From contig CM049306.1 of NCBI GenBank assembly GCA_026874595.1, positions 57,914,019-57,978,018 on the forward strand: 64,000 nt of DNA, written 5' to 3'. A program made the position numbers and the translations under genes. Below, in pieces: positions 39,808-51,800 of the stretch. The DNA comes from Sipunculus nudus. Taxonomy: Eukaryota; Annelida; Sipuncula; Golfingiida; Sipunculidae. A model generated the notes under the pieces. It had not been told where the DNA came from. It was given only the letters and a program-made list of their open reading frames with translations, and searched no databases. Position 1 is the stretch's first letter. The number at the start of each line of letters is the position of its first letter.

Positions 39808-42800
39808 GTTGAATGTGTCACTCAGAGACGCTTTAAAAGGTATGTGTGTTTGTGTGTGTGTGTGAAAATGTGTGTACATATATACAATGTCACCCCCCCC
39901 CCCCACCCTGGAAGAAAAATTGACGCCACTGGGATCATATACTTTATAAAAATCAGGCAGTGCATTTTTTTTTATAAATCATACTGATTAGCGTTTAATT
40001 GTAATGAGTCCTGGAGTACGGGTCGGGTAACAGCTGTCGAGTACAAGAGTCTAACATGTGCCACATAACTTGCCTCTTTACAGTTGTCATACACGGGCTG
40101 TTGCCACTTGACTTTTCCGTCAGTTAATTCACACCTGCGGGAAGCGTACGACGGTTTTTCAGGCTCCACGGGGCCGTGAGGACATTCAGTTTCAGCTACC
40201 TGGCCATGAAATGTCTTCTTCCACTTTGCGGTGCCCCAGGACCCTCCAGTCTCCGTGCTGGGGCAGCTGCCTATCATGTGAAACAAAATACGAAGATTAT
40301 ATAACAGTGCTGTCAATGCGATTTTGAAAAGACTTCGGGGGATGCCGGAAATGCTTTCACATGTCAAGCTCATCACTACCTTCTAGAAGTTTTGGTGCTT
40401 TAGTGGTAACGTCAGCTATATCCCTTGGTAAGGTAGTGACAGGGTTTGTATAGAATTACATTACTATGAGCAAGAGTACTGACAACCATTGCTTAGCTAT
40501 GAGCGTCAGTGTACGATTACCTTATCTTGACATATCCACAGTTATTTATAGTTTTTATATATTTCGCTCACATGATAAATGTATCTCTATTACTCGTTGG
40601 ACAGACATTTTGTATGTATATCATAATAATAGTGATCGACTCTTTAAAGGTATTTAGACGTGCCAATGTAAAGATGTCAGTCTGTGACTGAAAAAAATTA
40701 AATGCGTGACTTTTTATCAGTCTAAGGTCACATTGGTGAAGACTGAAAGGCATGCAGCCATAATAAAATTCTGAGAGAGAGGGGGGGGGGGATGTTTTTT
40801 AAGAATAAATCACTTACCCTTGGTTCCACAGTCGACACCAGAATAACCTGGGGGGCATTCGCATTTGAAGTTGTTGATATAATTCACACAAGTTCCACCA
40901 TTCTGACAAGGCAGGGACGTACATTTGTTGATCTCCTCCTCACAATGTTGTCCTGATGAAAATCAGTTTTAAATGGGAATAAAAATAGTTCGTGTAAAAT
41001 GTGTCTAATTTAAAAGTTAACGTATTTCTAGATTCATTTAAAATTTAATTGAACTGATTTTTATCCAATGCTCTTAACTGAGTGGTTCTGATTTCTACTT
41101 TTATTAGCACGATTATGCCGATATCAGTTTCTTAGCAATACATGAATCAAACATCGATTTCTCATGTCAATCTTTTTACATATCTGATACCCCGGAATCT
41201 CGAAGAAATTAATTAAAATGTCACCCGATAATCATACATGCATTGTGAATTCTCGTACTCATCAAAAGTGCCTCCGTGTGAGTACTGTGACATCTTGCGG
41301 CTACATATGCATTTTTGACACTGCACTACATGTAAAAGATATAAATGATATATTAAACATGAACAAGTGAAGGGGAGAACGTACCATCCGTGAAAATTAA
41401 AGGTGAAATAAGTAATCTGCTATCTGTCAGCCTCCCGGGGCAGATTTCTATGTAGCTTACAATCTAGACAAGGGTCTTGAAGTGCGGTCTCGATTCCTGA
41501 AGCGGTCTTGAGTTAGACCACTCTCAAGAGTCCAGACCGTTTCCATATTTTGGTCTTCACTTAAGGCTGCCTTGACCTTTACAGGTGGTGACAAGAAATT
41601 AATAGGGAGCAAAATTGAACCTGTCATTATGTTTTAATTAAAACGTACACCAAAACTATAAGTATTATCTTTGTTTGCAACAAACATTACCGGTGAATAT
41701 AGAGTGTTTCAATCAGGTGTTATTAAAAGTAAACAAATGCCAGTGTTTACCTCATGATCACATTTGACACCGATTGTCCCCGGAAAATATGGATAGTTGG
41801 ATATTTTATGGCCTGTCAATTTCAACGCGTGCGCAGATTCGAATACAGCTAGCTTACAGCAGGCATACTTAGGTAAGGTTAATTATTACTGGAAAATACA
41901 GTATTCTCGTGATTGTCCAGGTATTGTAAAATATTTTTTGATGATCTGGCACTGTATCTCAAGACATCATCAAGACTGCCCGGGACCTGTATTGGGTTAC
42001 GAAAGTATAGCAATCGAATGTTTAACAAGACCGTTCTAAAAACAGTCTTGGAAACTGGAACCCGACTTGACCTCAAGACTGTCTTGAGATTTTTAGCTGA
42101 GCTGACTATAAGTCATCTGAGCTATAGTCGTGGTCCTTTGTCCGTCGTCCGTCCGTTAACAGGGTACATTTTGAAACCTTTGAACCTATGAATCCAAAAT
42201 GATGCATACAGTTAGATGTCCCTAAAATCTCCTACCATACAAAAAACTGGGTCACTAGGACTTCGTTCCTTCGAAATATTAAGGAAAAGCTCCGTTTTCC
42301 ATAAAAACTGTTACACTTCAAGGCTGCCTAATATCGAAACCACTGGTCTGTTTTTGATTATATTTGGTATTCATATTCTTCCATACATTTTCTATTAATG
42401 TACCAAAAAATGGGTCAGTATAATGAGTATTGTTTTGAAGTTAGGGGTCCAAATATAATGCAATTTTTAAAAATCAGGAAATATATTTACTCACTTAACA
42501 TGAGAAATGCTGAAGATGGAGACTTTTTTTCAAGGATAAATCAAGATTCAATTGTTAATCCAAAATTTTGAATTTTGCCAATGTTTTCAGTTATTAGCAT
42601 AAATAAAAAAATTAATACCTTAAATTTTGTCCAACTTTGGCTACGGCACGTTTTTCCCCTGTAGGCACTGTTGATTTAATTTTCACCGCATATATACATA
42701 AGGATTTAATCTTTTAAAATATGAAATTTCAAAGGAATTGATTGAAAAGAGAAGCTTTTATTCAAGTTTTCATTCACCATGTCAGGTGTTGTTTACATCA

Positions 42801-45800
42801 GGCCCACTTTGTAGGACAACCTTCACTTATATTATGTAACCCTCTCCAGGCAGCTTGCCTTGGCTCAGCTTGGCCACTACTAGCAGGCTTCCCCTCTGCT
42901 CTGCACTCCGCCCCCTACCCCAGCTGGTGCATAAAGTAGATGAATGTTATAATTTTTTGTATTTGATTCATTCTTATTCTAGGCTGTGCTACATTTTAGA
43001 TTTTGTATTGTACCACCAGGGTTATAATGATTAAAGTGCACATTTAATTGTGTCCACAATATGGTGTATTGCTATATGAAAGTGTGGATGTTCATCAGAT
43101 AGTAATTCTTTACTTCAGAAGAGTAAAAACCTCACCAGGTGAAGTTTAATTGATTATTAATTCCAGTATAAAAATTATAGCTGAGATAGTAATTAGCACA
43201 ATGATGATGTTTGTCCCTCATTCAACTAACAGTGTGTTTACTTGATTTGAAAAGATGGTTTTATTTTATCAGATTTACTGAATCTTTTATTTCGGTGAAT
43301 TAAATTAAGCATGTATTGAAAGCTCCAATGTACAAAACTTTTCAATAGTGATTCAAAGAATAATTTTGAAGATGCCATGTTGTGGCATTATTTTCTGTTA
43401 AATTCACTTTAAGCATTTGTGATTAAAAAATAAATAAAATATATGTGTATGCATAATATGACCCTACATGAGCTACACTCTGGATAAATAAATAATGACT
43501 GCAACTTAGAATTCTGATATTTTAACTTAAAATTTCAGAATTTTTCTATTACAATTTTTCAAAAACTTGTAAATAAAAAAAATTGAATCTGATAAAAACT
43601 GTTAACTGAAAAAGTGGATATGCTAAAAAAATAGGCTTAAATATAAACTGATGGATATGCTAAAAAATAGACTTAAATACAAACTTAAATGCATTATTCC
43701 CTTGAAAGTGAAATAAAGGTATTAGACCATTCTGTCCACTTGCCTGTCCATCTGTAAATTTTTCATATGCATCACAGTATCTCAAAACGTTTACTGGTTT
43801 TCTTAATGACAGTCTTGTCAGAGTATTAGTTTTGTAATCATATATTTAAAACTTTACTATAACCAAGTAGGAGGGCCCCTTTCCTCTTAGCTTCTCATAT
43901 GCTTGTATATATGAAAAACATTACAATAAAATATTTTGCATATTTTGCATTTGGAAAAATTTCAAACTTCAGCAAAGCGCCGTGACCCATGGGTCCCTTG
44001 TTATTGAAACCCTACAACAATGCCAGTTTATTCATAGTTTCTATACACGTTACGCTCTTGTTCATCGGGCCTGATCTATCTTGTAGCTTTTCTCTTGGGA
44101 ACAAACGTCCACAAACACGCTATTTAAGGTACTATGGCTAATTCTTCTACTTTGCCTGCTGCTCAAATCAGTACCAAGTCACCTCTTTGGGAGTGTGCTC
44201 AAACTCTTGGTAAAACTTGGGCCAGGAGTAAGCGCGGACTGTTCAAATGGGACTAAAACATTACTCTTACGGTCACAAGTCTTGTATCCTGACCATCCAT
44301 TGCACCATCATGCTCCATATTGTAAAATATGTATAGTAAAATGTTGCACTACGACCCTTTTGATTCACAACTAAATTTACTCAGATAAAGAAATAAAAAA
44401 GAAAAACTGGGACACGTGAATCGGAAGTGTGTAGCAATGACCTTTCAATATAAACCTACAATTTTTACTGTTAAAACGAATCATGTGATTGAAATACGAA
44501 ATAAATGGAATGAATCATTTTTATGTCCATTAACAATTTATCTTATTGCACATATCAGGCAGATTCTTGCCTGCCATCATGTAGACATTATGATGATTCC
44601 TCTGTCATGGTATTGATTTTTTTTTTAATTTCAGTACATAACGTTGCAAAAATTATGCATTTCTCTTTAACTGTATTACACTGTTGGTAAATGAGAAATC
44701 AACAGGTAATAGATGTTAAACGGGTGACGGTCTGAAATATTAAAATACATATTAATAATTACTGTCATAGTACAAGTGCCAGGTCAGCAGATATTTCCTT
44801 TTTTCGTGTAGCAAGGTTCTAAAAGAGTCTGCCTTTGCGGATGAGGAGGGGGAAGGGGGGGGGGGGGGGGGGAGGGTTAATTCTGCATAATTATTGACTC
44901 ATATTGTCGCATGCCATATACATTTACCATACAAGTATGTTTTCTTCAAAGGAATTTTACAAGTTAATCTTCATACTGGAATGTATCAAAATAAACAAAT
45001 CAAGACGTTCAAGATGCGGTAAAAAAATGCATATTTTACCTTGACTCCTAGAAACAACATCAAGCAACAAGTATATAACCATGCAGGAACACTGGAGGAA
45101 CAATCATGCATTGAAGGAATATATGTGACGGTGGCAGCGTGTAAAGAGGATTTAGAAACTGCTACCCCACCTGCATGAGAGCTGAAGTATGATTGTTTTG
45201 TACCAACTATAGAAAAAAAACCGATGAACACTGGCTAGTGTAAAAAATACTTTTCTGATGAGTGATTAAATTCCATGTCAAAATGTTTGTGTAAACAATG
45301 TGAAATTACTAACTGAAGGAGTATGGTTTGTAATATCCACCTGAAATTTTGAAAGCATGAAGAAAAAAGTATCTTTTTATGAATGCAAAAATATAAGCCC
45401 TTTTGAGATAGCGTTATCTCTGTTAATTCCGGTATACTTTGTATTCTTTGACGCTCAACTGTCAACCAGGTGGGTATGCAGAAATAAACAGCGTTTGATT
45501 TTGTGATCCATGTGCCGTAGAAGTTTCCATGCGCCCATGGGCCAGGTGCTAGATTGACCGAACGTAATGGTTTTTTTTTTTATTTATTTCTTTTGTCAGT
45601 AAGATAATGTACCTGTATAACCGGCGAGGCAAATACACGTGTACTTTGCAGTCAGGTCAATGCAGTATGCGTTGTTCTTGCATGGAGAGGAAGCACATTC
45701 CTTAATATTGGTCTGGCATCTGTTTCCTGTAAACCCCGCGGGACAGCTGCACGAAAAGCTGTTTATTTGGTCGGTGCACTGCCCTCCGTTAAAACAAGGA

Positions 45801-48800
45801 TTATTGGCGCATTCATTGATATTAATCTCGCATGATGGGCCAGAGAACCCAGGTTTGCACGTGCAAATGTAACCTCCTATGGCATCGTCACAAGAACCTC
45901 CGTTCGCACAAGGATTTGAGTGGCATTCGTTTATTTGGTGCTGACACTGGATGCCGGCGTACCCTCTAGGACACAAACATTCGTAACTATTTAAAGCGTC
46001 CACGCATCTTGCGTTATTTTTGCAAGGTTGAGAGTCACATTCATCTATCTCCAGCTCACAATGTTTCCCTCCGAAACCACTGGGGCATATACACTCATAT
46101 ATGTTAACGTGGTCGACGCACCTGGCATCACCCGCGCAAGGACTGGATTCACATTCATCGATATTTATCTGACAATGTGAACCCGTAAACCCTCGTGCAC
46201 AGAAGCAGCGGTACCCACCCTTCACGTCTACACAGTCACCCGAGTTCTGGCACGGGTTTGACAAACACTCATTGATTTCTTTTTCGCATAATTTGCCAGT
46301 GAAACCATTTTGACAGGTGCAGATGTATCCACCATCTTTCATACTGCAAGATGCCCTGTTCTGACAGGGTTCAGACAGACATTTATCTTCCGGGATCTCA
46401 CAGTTAACTCCCTGATAACCCACAGGACAGGCGCATACGTACAGGTTCTCAAAGTCTACGCAATGTCCTCCGTTTAGACACGGATTGGACGCACACTCGT
46501 CTATAGGCGTCTCGCAAAATTGTCCAGTGTATCCAGGGAAACAGGAACACTTGTAGGCATCAACCAAGTCCTGACAGTTTCCATGCTGGCATCTCACTCC
46601 TTTACATTCATCTACATTTATTTCGCAATTATAGCCGGCAAACCCTCTGAGGCACTGGCAGGAGTAATAGTTTACATGGTCCTTACATGTTGCGCCATTG
46701 TTACATGGATGGGAAGCACACTCATCTACTTCAGTCTCGCACCGCACCCCAGTGTATCCATCCATACAGTTGCACCGGAAGCCATTGACGTGATCTTGAC
46801 AGTAACCTCCGAACATGCACGGATCCGAGGCGCACTCGTTGATATTGACCTGGCAGTATACGCCTGTATAGCCGCCGGCACATTCACAATCGAAGGAATT
46901 AACTTTATCTACGCATTTAGACCCATGGGCGCATGGAGACGAACTACATTCGTTTACATCTATTTCACACGTGACACCGGTAAAGCCTGGCAGACATGCG
47001 CAGTAATACTCGTCCAGTCCATCATGGCATGAACCGCCATTTTGACAAGGTGCTGATGCACATTCATTTATGTTAAATTCACATCGCATTCCATTAAATC
47101 CCGATACACAGTCGCATGTGTACCTGTTCACTTGATCTTTGCAAGAGCCGCCATTAAGACAAGGTCTCGATTCACATTCATTGATATTTTGCTCACATAG
47201 CTTACCTGTGTATCCCAATGGACAGAGACAGCTAAACGAATTCACGTGATCCACACACGTGCCGCCATTGGCACAGGGTCCGACGCCGCATTCGTCAAAG
47301 TTTGTTTCACAGTGAGTGCCTGTAAAACCGGGTCTACATGTGCATCTGTATTCGTTAACTTTATCAACACACGTCGCCGCATTAAGACATGGGTTTGAAG
47401 CACATTCGTTAATGTTCTCTTCACACACTGTACCAGTCCAACCTTCCCTACAGAAACATTGGAAACTGTTTACCAAATCAGAGCAGGTCCCTCCATTCAA
47501 ACACGGGCTCGAATCACATTCAGCTATATTTATTTCACAGTGATCCCCCGTGTACCCAGCAACACAAGTACAAAAGTAGCTGTCCACCTGGTCATTGCAT
47601 ATGCCTTGGTTTTGACATGGGTCAGACGAACACTCGTCTATCTCGCCATCGCAGTATGTCCCGTTAAAACCAGGAGGACACTGACAGTCAAACCTGTTAA
47701 CACCATCAATGCATGTACCCGAGTTGTAGCAAGGGTTCGAGCTGCATTCATCTATGTTAGTCTCACAATGCACCCCAGAGTATCCTGGATAACAGCGACA
47801 GGAGTAAGCGTTGATGTGATCTACGCAGGTCGCCTCATTCTGGCAAGGAGCAGACGAACATTCGTTAATGTTGGTTTCGCAATGGACTCCAGTGAAGCCA
47901 ATCGGACATTTACAACGATATTTGTTTATTTGATCGACACAAGTTGCCCCGTTAACACAGGGATCTGACTCGCATTCATGTATATCGGTTTCACATCGCT
48001 CAGATGTAAACCCCAACATGCAGACACATCGGTATCCATTGATGAGATCCACACATCTGCCGCCATTTCGACATGGGTTTGACAAACACTCGTTTATGTT
48101 TAATTCGCAGTGTTTCCCAGTATAACCCTCACTGCACACGCATACATACCCATTCAGCATATCAAGACACGTGGCACCATGGGCACATGGATTTGATACA
48201 CACTCATCCACATTATTCTCGCAATGAATACCTCCATAACCCTCAGCACACTGACACGTGTATCCATCCACGGAATCCATACACGTTGCACCATGGCGAC
48301 AAGGAGAAGAGCTGCATTCATCCACGTTGACGTCGCACAACCTTCCAATGAATCCTTTCTTGCACTCGCATCTGTAAAAGTTGGACACGCGGGGATACGT
48401 TTCTTCGTCATTTTGGAAAACAACTCGGTCCTTTAAAGCATTCCTATTGAGCGGTTCTGCCGTGTTCGTCAATACACATGTAGCGTCATTCTGGCATGGC
48501 CAAGAGGTGCAAAAATCATAATTTTGACAGTGGCTTCCAGAAAAGTTGCCTTTACACTCACACGTGTAGGTGGTGTTAGTAACGTTGTGGCAGATGGCGT
48601 CATTCAAACACGGACGTTCAATACATGGGTCATAGTTCTGACATCTTTTCCCAAAGAAGCCGCCAGTGCATTCACAATTGAATTCTCCATGTGATGTGTT
48701 GACGCATTTTCCGAAGTGATGGCAAGGCGATCTGATGCATGGGTTATAGAAGGCGCAATTTGACCCGTACCAGCCAGCTTTACAGTGACACTGATACGCT

Positions 48801-51800
48801 CGGCTCGATGTGTTGACGCACTTTCCTTCGTTGAAGCAAACTTCAAGAACACAGGGGTTAAAGAGCTGACAGTTTTTACCATAATACCCACTGTTGCACT
48901 CACAAATGTATTCTGTGTTTGAAATATTTCTACAAACCCCTTCGTGTTCGCATGGTTGGCGAACACACGGGTTAAAACGACCGCAGTTATTGTCATAATA
49001 TCCCTCAGAACACTGACATTTGTAGACGCTGCCAGATATTTTGACACAGGGTGCCCCGTTCTGACAGGGGTCAGATATGCAAGGGTTATAATGTTCACAA
49101 TGGCGCCCCGAGTACCCATGCTCACACTGGCATTCGTAACTGTCCGGGGTTAATCCAGTTTTAGAACATCTGCCGCCATTCATACAAGTTACGAGGGCGC
49201 ATGGATCAAAGTTTTGACAGATGGTACCATAGTACCCTTTTGGACACTCACACAAGAATATGGTACTTGATATATTACGACATGTGGCGCCATTCCTACA
49301 TGGTGCACGCATGCACGGGTCAAAGAACTGGCAAGCGGACCCGTAGTAGCCGTGTTCACAGCTACATTTGTAACTCTCGCTGGAGATGTTAATGCAGACC
49401 CCATGGACACACGGACGGGTGACGCAAGGATTGTAGAGTTCACAATGTTTGCCAAAATGGCCTCGGGCGCATATACATTTATACACCTCATCAGTTTTGT
49501 TTTGGCATATGCCTTCGTTTAAGCAAGGTTTTATGGAACAAGGATTGTAGAGTTCGCAATTAGATCCATAATAACCCTTTTGACATTGACATCTATACCG
49601 TTTATCCTCGTCATGTATGCACTGTCCCTCATTCAAACACGGTGATTTTACACACGGGTTGTATCGCGTGCAGTTTGTTTCGTACCAGCCTTGGCGACAG
49701 GCGCACTCGTACACGTTATCACCACGAGGGTAGCATCCGCCGCCATTTTGACATGGCGAGTACAACAGACATGCGTCCCGGATTTCGCAGTTGTCTCCAC
49801 TGTGACCTGGAAAGAAGAAAACACCATCCTCCTACACCACGAACATGCATCTATCTGAACTATAGATTATAATGATATTACAGGCTACTACTCTACCATA
49901 GATCTTCACATGCCATTGTCCCAGGCCAAGTCGGGCATTGATAGAGGGAACAGATCAAAGTATATATTTACAGTAAAGCACATCAACAGACTCAAGGTTT
50001 ACATCTAAATAGTCAGAACTGTAACATATAAGGCACATTGAGTCAAATATTACTTGCTGATATATCTACACTTACACAAAAGAAACAGGGAAGTTTAAAG
50101 AGAAACCGAATACACATAAGCAGGAATAATTAAATATACCACAGAATTCCATATACATGATCAGCATAGATGTAGCTACCGCTGAACCTATGGCGCTTTT
50201 GTTTACGGATGTTTATGGTACGAAGCTCCACGGGAGTCACACGTGATAAGTCACGTGGTCTTACCCTTTTCAGACAAGTTTTACCATATGACAGAAAACA
50301 AGAAGTTCCCGATGTCTTGCTATTTTACAAGTACATACCTCCCGTAGGAAACATCCAAGGTAATCAACGATGTCAATTTGTTTTAGGAGCTTAACTTCGT
50401 AGTTTTCCTTTGTCAATAGTTCATACGTATCCCCCCTCCGCCTTTTGTATACTTGATATTAATTTTATTCATCAATAAGTATAGCCTTTTATATCCACGG
50501 AAAGTATATATCAGAGATGATGTAATTACACATATATTAATCAGAAGTATATTATTTTGTAAAGCTTATTATGATTGTAAAGAATTGTAATCTTCAGTCA
50601 TGTTTTTATTGCATAACTGAAAGTATATATCGTAGAGCGCCGTTTTTTTTCCAAAAGCGTCGGGGAACAAGCTTTTCTTTCGGAAAAACGAATTTTTGGG
50701 AAATCGGTCAGGGTTCAAGTTCCAAGTTCGTACGACAGTTAATGATTCATTTATCGCCATTTTACTTAGGGAACACCGTGTTTCTTTTCGACCTACGTAA
50801 TTGACATAAACATATTCAATTTATTGCAGAGCTTGATTGGTAAAGATAAGTCTGACCTGGGGCGCCATAACGGCACACGCAACACGAATGAAAGGCAAGA
50901 CTTGAACGATCGTAGAGCCTTCAAATTATTTTAATTTTCAGATCTTACGTATGTTTAAACTTATTGAATACCCTAGCCCACGTCGCATATTAAACTTCCC
51001 TACTTCGTTTTATAAGAATGTTCTCTTCTCTCTATTTTTATTAACATCTAGATAAAGGCAGGCTTGTCATCACGGTTGAGCCGCTCAAGGATTGTCAGAT
51101 AGTCATCAAAGCATAACGACGTCCGTTTTCTCTTCTTCGACTCCATATCTCACAAGTTACAGCAAGACGATTGTGTTTGAGAAGTGTTATTTTTGACAAT
51201 GAAATGATGAATAAGCTTAATAACAGCGAGTTTAAGTAGATGACACAATTCCTCTTGGGAATGAACTGCTCTTTTTTATAGCCAGGCCGCATGCTTTGGC
51301 CTCGCACCTAAGCCTGTTCGAGCACAAGCGATGTATGAATGATACCTCCCCAATGTCCATGCGAGTAAAATGCTCATTTGTATGGCCTGGCATACTAGCC
51401 CAAGCGACGTGCTTCATAACTGATTATTTAAATATATTTGAAGGTGGGTACCTTCAAAGCTTGAGCGAGGATAAGTTATTTCTAATCTTATTTGGTAAAG
51501 CTTTTCCTCTGATAGAGGACACTGAGCACCTTTTATTCATGTATAAACGATCACTGTTTCTAAAAGATCTATTCCCAGTAATATGTGAACTATGGCCTAC
51601 TGAACTTAAGGTTATGATCTCTAGTTAAGAACATCCTTCAAGACATTCACTTTCCTGCAAACAGGATGGTAAATGATGTGCTTTAATGAAATGACATTAT
51701 TTTCATGTACTTCTTCTCACCAACTTTGTTTCACCATTGCAATCCATTGTGTTTGTATTTTCGGTGTATTACCTTTGTATCTCTTCGATCTAAGAGGAAT

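Noticed and set aside
40071-40073. Canonical GT donors for the HRM exon (T/GTAAAG or A/GTTATG)
   Set aside because: Both leave phase 1, which meets a stop in the next exon. The GC donor AG/GCAAGT gives phase 0 and continuous GAIN sequence.
40266-40267. Acceptor GGCAG/CTG for the HRM exon
   Set aside because: It requires phase 2, but the preceding EGF exon ends in phase 1. The upstream acceptor GATAG/GCA (exon end 40,270) fits.
46520-47968. Long plus-strand open frames of 169-170 codons opposite the EGF exon
   Set aside because: Antisense shadows of the EGF coding sequence; they lack any domain, and the minus frame is strongly supported by cysteine spacing.
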